DNA of 5,837 nucleotides, taken from assembly GCA_026196445.1 (NCBI GenBank), contig JAPHTE010000403.1, positions 1 through 5,837 of the forward strand, written 5' to 3'. Positions 1 to 5,408 of the stretch are shown here, piece by piece (position 1 is the stretch's first letter; the number at the start of each line of letters is the position of its first letter). The notes under the pieces were generated by a model. It worked only from the letters and a program-made list of their open reading frames with translations, was not told where the DNA came from and did no database searches. Origin of the DNA: Lysobacterales bacterium. GTDB taxonomy: Bacteria > Pseudomonadota > Gammaproteobacteria > Xanthomonadales > SZUA-36. Position numbers and translations under genes: made by a program.

Positions 1-330
1 AAAAAGGACAAGCGCCTTTCAACCCGCACGGTATCACTGGCCTCAGCCATGGTCATCCTTGGTGGCTTTGCGCAGATTTACGTGATCGTAATCGGTGGCC
101 AGGCCTATCCGCTGAATATGTTTCCCGGCATGGAGGTGTCCTCGAGTTTCAATGACGGCGTAATCGCCAGCTACGCACCCAGCCTGCCAGAGGTCGGCCT
201 GGGACTCGGTGGTGTCGCACTGACCGGCTTGCTGGTCCTGGTGGGTCTGAAGGTGTTGCGGTTTTTGCCTGCGTCACTGGCCGATGCGGTCATTGACCCA
301 CACCACGGCGTCAAGGCAGAATCAACTTAA
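1..330 (+). CDS. dsrP: DsrP, NrfD-family membrane subunit of the DsrMKJOP complex (C-terminal part)
   Basis: The reading frame is open from base 1 to the TAA at 328-330 and gives the last 109 residues; the start lies left of the window. Two hydrophobic segments are visible, about residues 13-33 (around VILGGFAQIYVIVIGG) and 65-87 (around LGGVALTGLLVLVGL), joined by a loop with GGQAYPLNMFPG, a pattern I know from NrfD/PsrC-like quinone-interacting subunits and from DsrP in particular. The tail after the last helix is polar, as expected for a cytoplasmic end. DsrP is an integral-membrane part of DsrMKJOP, which passes electrons between the quinone pool and the DsrC trisulfide/sulfite reductase chemistry. 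The assignment rests on the motif and on dsrN following immediately. An ATG at 49 lies inside the first helix and is not the true start. Another NrfD-family subunit is the main alternative. Confidence 0.82.
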   Translation, partial: KKDKRLSTRTVSLASAMVILGGFAQIYVIVIGGQAYPLNMFPGMEVSSSFNDGVIASYAPSLPEVGLGLGGVALTGLLVLVGLKVLRFLPASLADAVIDPHHGVKAEST

Positions 331-344
331 CAGGCTGAACGCAA

Positions 345-442
345 AGGCTGGGTATTCCTTCCCGGAACACGCCTTGAACCCATCCTTGGGGGCTCGGTCG
401 CGGCTCCTGCCGCTCACGGTTCAGGGAAGGAATCCCCAGCCT
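345..442. repeat. Long-armed palindromic extragenic element with two inner TCCT-loop hairpins
   Basis: The 19-nt arms at 345-363 and 424-442 are reverse complements with one mismatch, at the T of GGGTATT against the C of AATCCCC. A further 4 bp (365-368 with 419-422) pair after one mismatch. Inside the closed stem lie two perfect mini-hairpins, each with a TCCT tetraloop: CCCA/TGGG (379-382 and 387-390) and GCGGC/GCCGC (400-404 and 409-413). The predicted fold is a three-way, cloverleaf-like structure filling most of the dsrP-dsrN spacer. From memory, similar elements, with text like TTGAACCCATCC-TGGGGGCTCG, occur as dispersed extragenic repeats in marine gammaproteobacteria. It could protect the upstream dsr mRNA, attenuate transcription into dsrN, or be a non-autonomous mobile element. 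The fold is seen in the sequence; the function is inference. Confidence 0.8.
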
Positions 443-479
443 CTGTACTCCACTTCTGGTGAAATATCCGAGTTAACGT

Positions 480-1856
480 ATGGGTCATCTCTACATTGCA
501 GCGGCACACAAGTCGTCCGGAAAAACATCGGTCTCTATCGGCCTGACCTCAGCACTTGCCCGCAAGGGCGTGGCCATACAAACCTTCAAGAAAGGACCTG
601 ATTACATAGATCCGCTCTGGCTGACCCGCGCGGCGGGCAGGCCCTGTTACAACCTCGATTTTTTCACCCAAACGCACGATGAGATCTTGCAAACTTTTGC
701 CTGCAACCAGCCGGGTGCGGATATCAGCGTGATCGAGGGCAACAAGGGCCTGTTCGACGGCGTGGATACCGAAGGCAGCGACAGTAATGCCGCGCTGGCG
801 AAATTGCTTGGCGCACCAGTCGTGCTGGTCATCGATACGGGTGGTATGACCCGTGGTATTGCACCACTGATCAATGGATACCTGGGCTTTGATGCGGATG
901 TGAACATCGGCGGGGTGATTCTGAACAAGGTCGGCGGCAGCCGTCACGAAACCAAGTTGCGCGCTGCCATCGAGCGCTACACCGGCGCCGAGGTACTGGG
1001 TGCCATCGGCCGCGATGCCGGCCTGGAAATCCCGGAACGCCACCTCGGCCTGGTTCCGGCCAACGAGGCCACCGGACTGGGCACGGCCGATATCACGATT
1101 GCGCGCCTGGCCGATGCCGTTGCTGCGGGCGTTGACCTGGACCGCATCACCGAACTGGCCCGCGCGGCACGCGTTCCGGCGATACAGCAGGAACCGCCGG
1201 CCGCCATGCCAAAACCGGACATTCGTGTCGCCATCGCTCGTGATGCCGCGTTTGGGTTTTACTACCAGGACGATCTCGAAGCCTTCGCCAGGGCCGGTGC
1301 TGAACTCGTGCCCTTCGATACCACCAGGGACCTGCACCTGCCCGCCGCTGATGGCCTGTTTATCGGCGGCGGGTTCCCGGAAACCCACCTGGAAGCCTTG
1401 TCAGCTAACACTGAGCTTATGGCCGACGTCCGCCGGGCTCTGGATGGTGGCATGCCGGCCTATGCCGAATGCGGCGGACTGATGTACCTGACCCGCAGCA
1501 TCCACTGGCAGGGTTCGAAACACGGAATGGTGGGCTTCGTGCCCGCCGACACGCGCATGGAAAAACGCCCCCAGGGCCGCGGCTACATGCTGGTTCAGGA
1601 ATCAGCGAACCACCCATGGCCAAATCCATCCGCCGCGTCGGAACCCCTCCCGGCCCACGAATTTCATTACGCCCGCCTGGTAAACCTGCCCGCCGGTACC
1701 GTCTTTGCCCGGCGCGTCATGCGTGGTGACGGTATCGACGGACGACATGATGCCCTGGTCATCAACAGGCTGATGGCGGGTTTCGCACACTTCCGCAACA
1801 GCAAGGCCAATCCGTGGGTCGAGCGCTTTGTCGCTTTCGTCAGGCAAAACCGATAA
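480..1856 (+). CDS. dsrN: DsrN, siroheme amidase of the CobB/CbiA family
   Basis: 458 residues, a normal length for CobB/CbiA-type a,c-diamide synthases. The N-terminal half is a P-loop dethiobiotin-synthetase-like domain: AHKSSGKT (residues 9-16) is the ATP-binding loop, KKGPDYIDP (about 38-46) is the family signature, and VIEGNKGLFDG (84-94) is the next conserved loop. The C-terminal half (about 247-440) is a class I-like glutamine amidotransferase domain with FYYQDDLE, IGGGFPE, the nucleophile Cys331 in YAECGG and His437 in GFAHFRNS. In sulfur oxidisers DsrN amidates siroheme, giving the siroheme amide used by the DsrAB sulfite reductase; it works in the cytoplasm. The position right after dsrP matches the known dsrMKJOPN order. 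The start ATG at 480 directly precedes the conserved N-terminus; only a weak GAG (470-472) is available as a Shine-Dalgarno. The 149-nt spacer with the palindromic element may partly uncouple it from dsrP. A cobyrinate or hydrogenobyrinate diamide synthase is the alternative by sequence, disfavoured by context. Confidence 0.92.
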   Translation: MGHLYIAAAHKSSGKTSVSIGLTSALARKGVAIQTFKKGPDYIDPLWLTRAAGRPCYNLDFFTQTHDEILQTFACNQPGADISVIEGNKGLFDGVDTEGSDSNAALAKLLGAPVVLVIDTGGMTRGIAPLINGYLGFDADVNIGGVILNKVGGSRHETKLRAAIERYTGAEVLGAIGRDAGLEIPERHLGLVPANEATGLGTADITIARLADAVAAGVDLDRITELARAARVPAIQQEPPAAMPKPDIRVAIARDAAFGFYYQDDLEAFARAGAELVPFDTTRDLHLPAADGLFIGGGFPETHLEALSANTELMADVRRALDGGMPAYAECGGLMYLTRSIHWQGSKHGMVGFVPADTRMEKRPQGRGYMLVQESANHPWPNPSAASEPLPAHEFHYARLVNLPAGTVFARRVMRGDGIDGRHDALVINRLMAGFAHFRNSKANPWVERFVAFVRQNR

Positions 1857-2150
1857 CAGGCCGCCGTTCGAGCTGTACATGCACACACCTTGGTAGTGAC
1901 TGGCGTGGCCACGCTTGCACACCCATTCCCGGTCGGGCCATAGCCTGCGTTGGGCGCGTGCGTCCTGGCCCGTCCCGGCACCCAGTGCCGTATTCAAACC
2001 GGCCAATACCGGAAACTCTCACACAGCCACGGTTCCGGATTATCTGTTCATCGCTGAAGCGGCAACCTGCTGCCATGCACCACGCAATTTTCGGGCCTGA
2101 TCGGTACTCCAATCCAGCGGACCCGGGTATTTCAGCCAACCACGAAACCT
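1857..2150. other. Gene-free stretch after dsrN
   Basis: About 290 bases with normal GC content and no convincing gene on either strand. Open frames here overlap dsrN or lack start signals and family patterns. One imperfect inverted repeat is present, AAT-CCGGAA (2005-2014, with one bulged A) against TTCCGGATT (2033-2041); it has an 18-nt loop and no T-run, so I do not call it the dsr terminator. No dsrR or dsrS is recognisable. The right part contains a possible minus-strand gene remnant, described separately. Confidence 0.5.
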
Positions 2151-2153
2151 AAG
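2040..2153 (-). pseudogene. Possible remnant of a minus-strand gene (C-terminal 36 codons)
   Basis: Read on the minus strand, 2150 down to the TAA at 2040-2042 gives a short, protein-like sequence containing GWLKYPGPLDWSTDQARKLR and then GAWQQVAASAMNR. It looks like the amphipathic C-terminus of a real protein. The frame is closed upstream by a TAA at 2154-2156, where the AT-rich island begins, and no ATG or GTG precedes the conserved-looking part. This would fit a gene whose 5' part was lost when the downstream promoter region was joined. I do not recognise the family, and chance is a real alternative for so short a frame. Confidence 0.25.
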
Positions 2154-2172
2154 TTATTACCTATACAAATAC

Positions 2173-2202
2173 TTTACATTAAGGTTTCTAATGTGCTACT
2201 AT
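2173..2202 (+). promoter_or_regulatory. Sigma-70-type promoter with extended -10
   Basis: TTTACA (2173-2178) as -35, an 18-nt spacer and TACTAT (2197-2202) as -10, with TG at 2194-2195 one base before it (TGnTACTAT, an extended -10). It lies in an island of about 26% GC (2151-2259) between GC-rich sequences. Transcription would begin near 2209, giving a leader of about 50 nt before the ATG at 2260. The AT-rich leader holds a direct repeat ATACATT (2216-2222 and 2227-2233) spaced 11 bp apart. Confidence 0.6.
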
Positions 2203-2259
2203 TTTAGTATTAGTCATACATTATCTATACATTTCTAACTACAAAAGGCACTTTTAACC

Positions 2260-3036
2260 ATGAAAAACCTAGCAAAAACAACCATACTTCTCGCGTTCAC
2301 GGGTCTGGCTGCACCGGCACTTGCAGCAGATATGTACCTGTCCGGCACCCTTGGATACCTTGACCTGGGCAATTCGAAGAACAAGGGGTCATTCATGACC
2401 GACTTCACCACCGGCGAGGTTACCGGCGTATCACCGCCGCTGACCATACCGGAAGGCGCACCCGTGGGCTGGTCGACCAGCTTTGACAGTGGCATGGCCT
2501 ACTCGATTGCTTTTGGCTGGAGAATGGATGCCATCCGCTTCGAGATAGAATATGCCATGTCTGACTCGGACATCTCTTCACACAAGGGTGTAACTGCAGC
2601 AGGTATTGACCTGACCAACATCGACGCAGGCGTTTTGCTGACCGGCAACGTTGGTGATCTGGGCGTGACGGTCGGCGAGCTCGTGGCCGATGGTCAGGGC
2701 AGCCAGGACACCAGCACCTTCTACCTGAACGCCTATTACGACTTCATGCACGATTCTGCGTTCTCCCCATACATTGGTGCAGGCGTGGGCTATGCGGATA
2801 CGGATGTCAAATTCATGCCGTCTGGCGTCGACGTCATTAACGACAGCGACTCCGGTTATTCCTACCAGTTCATCCTGGGTGCTTCATACGCCTTCAATGA
2901 CAGGATTGAGCTGTTTGGTGACATGCGTTACCGGCAGACAGAGGACGCGTCGGTGAAGTCGCCGTTGCTGAGCGCCGGTTTCGATGTCGAAAACTCGGAT
3001 ACCCTGTTCAACCTGGGCCTGCGCTACAGCTTCTGA
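2260..3036 (+). CDS. Outer-membrane beta-barrel protein (OmpA-barrel / opacity-porin-like)
   Basis: 258 residues. Residues 1-22 form a clean Sec signal peptide: MKNLAK basic start, hydrophobic ILLAFTGLAAPA core and an ALA cleavage site before ADMYLSG. The mature part (about 236 residues) alternates polar and hydrophobic residues in amphipathic strands, for example TFYLNAYYDF, SPYIGAGVGYADTDV and IELFGDMRYRQ, separated by Asp/Ser/Gly-rich loops. It ends in NLGLRYSF; a terminal Phe after alternating residues is the signal used by the BAM machinery for barrel insertion. Length and strand pattern fit an 8-stranded barrel of the OMP_b-brl/opacity family, without a C-terminal peptidoglycan-binding domain. 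Start choice: AAGG at 2245-2248 lies 11 nt before the ATG, and the signal peptide begins exactly there. It has its own promoter and appears monocistronic. The ligand and role cannot be read from sequence. Confidence 0.85.
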   Translation: MKNLAKTTILLAFTGLAAPALAADMYLSGTLGYLDLGNSKNKGSFMTDFTTGEVTGVSPPLTIPEGAPVGWSTSFDSGMAYSIAFGWRMDAIRFEIEYAMSDSDISSHKGVTAAGIDLTNIDAGVLLTGNVGDLGVTVGELVADGQGSQDTSTFYLNAYYDFMHDSAFSPYIGAGVGYADTDVKFMPSGVDVINDSDSGYSYQFILGASYAFNDRIELFGDMRYRQTEDASVKSPLLSAGFDVENSDTLFNLGLRYSF

Positions 3037-3058
3037 CCTGCTGCACCAGCCCAGACAG

Positions 3059-3107
3059 TCCGGCGAGGCCGGGGTCAATGGTTTTCTGTTGACCCCGGCA
3101 TGCCGGA
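3059..3107 (+). terminator. Strong hairpin after the barrel gene, probable terminator
   Basis: The stem GCCGGGGTCAA (3068-3078) pairs perfectly with TTGACCCCGGC (3089-3099) around a 10-nt loop. After a small internal loop, TCCGGC (3059-3064) pairs with GCCGGA (3102-3107). It begins 22 nt after the TGA of the barrel gene. The base following it is not T-rich (GAGTTTG), so intrinsic termination would be inefficient; it may mainly protect the mRNA 3' end. Confidence 0.55.
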
Positions 3108-3146
3108 GAGTTTGAATAGAAACATTACGAACACTCAAAAATTGCA

Positions 3147-3183
3147 GACCGCTAAGAGGGCTGTTAATGCCCTCTTGGCGGTC
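3147..3183. other. 15-bp hairpin between the barrel gene and the broken gene
   Basis: GACCGC-T-AAGAGGGC (3147-3161) pairs along its full length with GCCCTCTT-G-GCGGTC (3169-3183), the only imperfection being a T-G wobble; the loop is the 7 nt TGTTAAT. On the plus strand no T-run follows. On the minus strand the stem is followed after about 5 nt by TTTTT (complement of 3136-3140), so it resembles a terminator for minus-strand transcripts, although no minus-strand gene is seen to its right until 4208. The plus-strand stem contains an AAGAGGG that could act as a Shine-Dalgarno for the ATG at 3167, which would be hidden by the fold. Confidence 0.6.
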
Positions 3184-3220
3184 ATTGCCCGGACCGCGCA
3201 TGCCGAAAACCCGATCAACG

Positions 3221-3630
3221 ATGAAGCGAAACAACACAAAACCGGCTGTTCGCAAGATCAAGGTCAACGACCTGATGCAAAGCGGCTACGAGTACTGTTT
3301 GACCGAACCGGAAGGCAAAAACTTCGATCCGGAGTTCAAGCCTGAACTCACGCCGGCCCGGATGCTCGAAATGGGAGTATTCGGCGGCAAGTACCTGACC
3401 GACTGTACGGCTGGATTCACGAGGACGATCCACGGGGATGGTTTCAATGGTATTGCCGCTACTATCTGGGGCGGCGCCACCCGGATGACGAGCGCCAGAT
3501 CAGGCGCTGGAAAAACATGCAGCGACACATCAGCCAACTCCGTAAGAATTGCATACGCGGCGACCTGCTGTGTCGTCCGCGTCAAAGACAGGCGCTGTTA
3601 CAATGGGCTTACGATTCACATAATTATTAA
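3221..3630 (+). pseudogene. Broken gene of a conserved hypothetical family: internal deletion with frameshift
   Basis: The first part, ATG 3221 to about 3406 in frame 2, reads KIKVNDLMQSGYEYCLTEP...PARMLEMGVFGGKYLTDC. The second part, about 3406 to the TAA at 3628-3630 in frame 1, reads YGWIHEDDPRGWFQWYCRYY, then LGRRHPDDERQIRRWKN and CRPRQRQALLQWAYDSHNY. From memory both belong to one widespread family of unknown function; in intact members the TDC and GWI blocks are joined by a segment of roughly 30-40 residues (EFP..WF..AKL...ASQPLS.WR). Here they abut directly with a -1 frame change, so the middle has been deleted and the product cannot be made intact. Continuing frame 2 past 3406 gives no family-like sequence until 3649. 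ATG 3221 is chosen because it immediately precedes the basic N-terminus; ATGs at 3167 and 3200 are alternatives. No function is known to me. An assembly error remains possible. Confidence 0.75.
3596..3604 (+). promoter_or_regulatory. Candidate extended -10 element for the lipocalin gene
   Basis: TGTTACAAT (TG at 3596-3597, TACAAT at 3599-3604) is a good extended -10 match, about 42 nt before the ATG at 3646. I see no -35 hexamer 16-18 nt upstream. It lies in the 3' end of the broken gene, so the lipocalin gene could keep its own transcription despite the damage upstream. Confidence 0.35.
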
Positions 3631-3645
3631 GGGATGGACATATCC

Positions 3646-4203
3646 ATGATCAACAGAACCATCACACTCCAGGCCAGGAATTTCTTTTTGTCGGTCTTGG
3701 TGCTTTTGTCAGTGGCCGGTTGCGTGATGACAAGCGACAAGTTCACTGCCGTTGAAGGTTTTTCGTTGCAACAATACCTCGGCACCTGGTATGAAATCGC
3801 GCGTTTGGATCATTCTTTTGAGCGCGGCCTCTCGCAGGTAACAGCAACCTACAGCCTCCGTGAAGACGGCGGCGTACGCGTCATCAACCGGGGCTTCAAC
3901 ACTGAAACATCCGAATGGGAAAGCGCGGAAGGCAAAGCGTATTTTATCGGCGATGCCACGACCGGCGCATTGAAGGTATCATTCTTTGGTCCATTCTACG
4001 GTGCTTATAATGTTGTTGCCCTCGACCATGAAGACTATCAATACTCACTGGTTGCTGGTCCCAGCCACAAATATCTGTGGATATTGGCACGGAGTCCGCA
4101 ACTTGAACCTGCGACCCTGGATCAGTTGTTGGAGAAAGCCAGGGAGTTGGGCTTCGATACCGGGCAACTCATTTTTCCCGAGCACGACGAATCCAACACC
4201 TGA
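3646..4203 (+). CDS. blc: Bacterial lipocalin lipoprotein (Blc type)
   Basis: 185 residues from the ATG at 3646. The N-terminus is a lipoprotein signal: basic start, hydrophobic FFLSVLVLLSVAGC and a lipobox VAGC with the lipidated Cys at residue 26. Residue +2 is Val, not Asp, which predicts outer-membrane sorting. The mature protein opens with the lipocalin motif LGTWYEIARLDHSFERGL; the G-x-W pair is the family hallmark. Next come the barrel strands TATYSLREDGGVRVINRGF, LKVSFFGPFYGAYNVVAL and YSLVAGPSHKYLWILARSP, then a C-terminal helix region (LDQLLEKARELGFDT). Blc proteins bind fatty acids or lysophospholipids at the outer membrane and are often stress-induced. An ATG at 3634 is also in frame, but the AAGGG at 3629-3633 abuts it and can only serve the ATG at 3646, so I prefer 3646. 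Its stop lies 4 nt from the convergent microcompartment operon. Confidence 0.92.
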   Translation: MINRTITLQARNFFLSVLVLLSVAGCVMTSDKFTAVEGFSLQQYLGTWYEIARLDHSFERGLSQVTATYSLREDGGVRVINRGFNTETSEWESAEGKAYFIGDATTGALKVSFFGPFYGAYNVVALDHEDYQYSLVAGPSHKYLWILARSPQLEPATLDQLLEKARELGFDTGQLIFPEHDESNT

Positions 4204-4207
4204 AATG

Positions 4208-4483
4208 TCAGTCCGGCTCTAACCTGAGCGAATCGACAATGCCGACGATGATCGAGCGGATGGGCGCTTGCGGGTCGTCGAGCACCTGGCGGGCGCCGTT
4301 GCCCTCATCGAGAACCAGCACAACTTCACCTTTACCGGCCCCGACCACGTCCATGGCAATAACATAGCCACCCGTGGGTTTACCGTCCTGGTCAAGACAC
4401 TCGGCAAGGAGCAATCTGCGCCCATCGACGATCGGGTGGTGAATAGTCGATACCACGCTGCCGGTTACGCGGGCCAGAATCAT
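4208..4483 (-). CDS. BMC-P vertex protein, EutN/CcmL family (canonical copy)
   Basis: 91 residues, the usual length for a single EutN/CcmL domain. The N-terminus MILARVTGSVVSTIHHP, the central GKPTGGYVIAMDVVGAGKGEVVLVLDEG and the ending APIRSIIVGIVDSL match the family: the GAGxGE turn and the IVGIVD strand are its most conserved parts. These proteins form pentamers that cap the twelve vertices of the icosahedral microcompartment shell in the cytoplasm. Its ATG overlaps the stop of the preceding vertex gene in an ATGA (4480-4483), with only a weak GGA upstream, so it is probably translated by coupling. It is the last gene of the operon; its TGA at 4208-4210 leaves 4 nt to the lipocalin stop coming the other way and no room for a terminator. 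Confidence 0.93.
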   Translation of the reverse strand: MILARVTGSVVSTIHHPIVDGRRLLLAECLDQDGKPTGGYVIAMDVVGAGKGEVVLVLDEGNGARQVLDDPQAPIRSIIVGIVDSLRLEPD

Positions 4484-4770
4484 CTGTCCAGTTCGTCCAT
4501 AGAATAGTTTCTGACCTCGTCGACCAGGCCGACAATGGCGTCATCAACCGGGACGAACCATGGATCGAGCGCCAGCGCCGCTTCCCTGCTGTTGACCCAA
4601 TAGATCACCTGGCCGGGTCCCGCCATACGGGTGGGATCAGCACAGACCAGCGGCTTGCCATCATCCTGCCCTTCACGGTCGAGTGGCTGAACCCATAGAA
4701 ATGGCGTTGCGGATAATTCATCCACCAGTGCGGATGTGACCACCGTGCCTATTACACGTCCCAGGCGCAT
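4480..4770 (-). CDS. BMC-P vertex protein, EutN/CcmL family (divergent copy)
   Basis: 96 residues. The N-terminus MRLGRVIGTVVTSALVDEL and the ending VDDAIVGLVDEV are typical EutN/CcmL. The middle differs: where the family usually has GAGxGExVLV this copy has RMAGPGQVIYWVNS, and the segment before the last strand is DPWFVPVDD rather than xxAPVDA. It ends in a short acidic tail (YSMDELDR). It should form a pentameric vertex cap, perhaps with its own partner surface or used alongside the canonical copy. A strong Shine-Dalgarno AGGAGG (minus strand, 4780-4775) lies 4 nt before the ATG, inside the coding end of the BMC-T gene, and the first 19 nt overlap that gene. It overlaps the next vertex gene by ATGA. 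Confidence 0.9.
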   Translation of the reverse strand: MRLGRVIGTVVTSALVDELSATPFLWVQPLDREGQDDGKPLVCADPTRMAGPGQVIYWVNSREAALALDPWFVPVDDAIVGLVDEVRNYSMDELDR

Positions 4771-5399
4771 TCAACCTCCTCTGGAAATTCCGCACCGGCA
4801 GGTTCATGGGGGGGACACGGGCCAAAACGCGTACCACCGTCCAGAATTGAGCGCAGATCCGGATCGAGCCTTGGCATCAGCGTCCGGGCCAGCAGCCGGC
4901 TTCCTGCCCGCTCGACACAAATCTCCAGCGCCGTTTCCACATCATGCAGGTTTCCGCTCAGAAGCGCTAAGGCATGGCCACCCAGGCCATCACCCAGACG
5001 TGTCTCGGAGAGTAGCACGGGTGTACTCTTGACCGCGGCGTCGACGGCAGCCAGCAATGCCGGCGAGGAAGCAGTTTCCACGACCCCCAGTGCATCACCC
5101 ACGAGATCACGCCGCACACCGAGTACCGCGTCGTGCAGGTACGGGTGAACGTCACCAAGAAAAACATGGTCCGCTAATGAGCGCTCAGCTTCGCCCACAC
5201 GCATTCCGGCTGCATACGCCTCTTCAGTGCTGGCGACGCTGCCGCCGACAAGTATCAGAAATCGACCGGGTTGAATACTCCCGCAGCGCAGCAATGCAAC
5301 CGGGGAGCGCTTGACCATCAGGTCACTTGCCAGTACGCCGCTCGCGATGCTGCGGAACTCCAGCAATGCCATCGCCCCGTGTCTTTTCTCTCCCTTCAT
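4752..5399 (-). CDS. BMC-T shell protein with two tandem BMC domains
   Basis: 215 residues. BMC domain 1 spans about residues 10-90 (MALLEFRSIASGVLASDLMV, pore-side loop RCGSIQPGRF at 38-47, then ILVGGSVASTEEAYAAG). BMC domain 2 spans about 103-185 (ALGVVETASSPALLAAVDAA, VKSTPVLLSETRLG, GLGGHALALLSGNLHDVETA). The protein trimerises into a pseudo-hexameric shell tile. By memory it resembles the non-permuted, single-layer BMC-T of the Haliangium ochraceum shell (BMC-T1). I see no Cys in the pore-loop position used for the PduT Fe-S cluster; Cys39 lies just before it. After domain 2 there is an acidic, Pro-rich extension of about 30 residues (FGPCPPHEPAGAEFPEEVE). Start: ATG 5399 follows the AldDH stop by 9 nt, but family N-termini begin at MALLEF (residue 10, ATG at 5372-5370), which is preceded by AAGGGAGAG, so the shorter form (4752-5372) may be the real product. 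Confidence 0.92.
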   Translation of the reverse strand: MKGEKRHGAMALLEFRSIASGVLASDLMVKRSPVALLRCGSIQPGRFLILVGGSVASTEEAYAAGMRVGEAERSLADHVFLGDVHPYLHDAVLGVRRDLVGDALGVVETASSPALLAAVDAAVKSTPVLLSETRLGDGLGGHALALLSGNLHDVETALEICVERAGSRLLARTLMPRLDPDLRSILDGGTRFGPCPPHEPAGAEFPEEVECAWDV

Positions 5400-5408
5400 C
5401 GTGAAATC

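Noticed and set aside
284..601. 105-codon plus-strand frame across the dsrP-dsrN spacer
   Set aside because: It spans the palindromic element and overlaps both real genes; its composition is not protein-like.
549..1388. 279-codon minus-strand open frame inside dsrN
   Set aside because: It is a shadow of the GC-rich dsrN gene; the opposite strand carries full CobB/CbiA motifs, and this frame shows no family pattern.
480..1856. Cobyrinate diamide synthase for vitamin B12
   Set aside because: The fold is shared, but the gene directly follows dsrP and carries EGNKGLFDG rather than the EGVMGLYDG I associate with CbiA/CobB, so DsrN fits better.
1602..2006. Minus-strand frame with the protein-like stretch WVCKRGHASHYQGVCMYSS
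   Set aside because: It overlaps the conserved end of dsrN, lacks a start signal and matches no family I know.
2005..2041. Imperfect inverted repeat as the dsr operon terminator
   Set aside because: The stem is short (CCGGAA/TTCCGG plus a bulged extension), the loop is 18 nt and no T-run follows.
3167..3649. A single intact 160-residue gene
   Set aside because: Only the part up to about 3406 is protein-like; the rest of this frame is nonsense, while frame 1 carries the conserved second half.
3634..4203. Lipocalin start at the ATG at 3634
   Set aside because: The only Shine-Dalgarno (AAGGG, 3629-3633) abuts this ATG with no spacing and suits the ATG at 3646; the signal peptide is complete from 3646.
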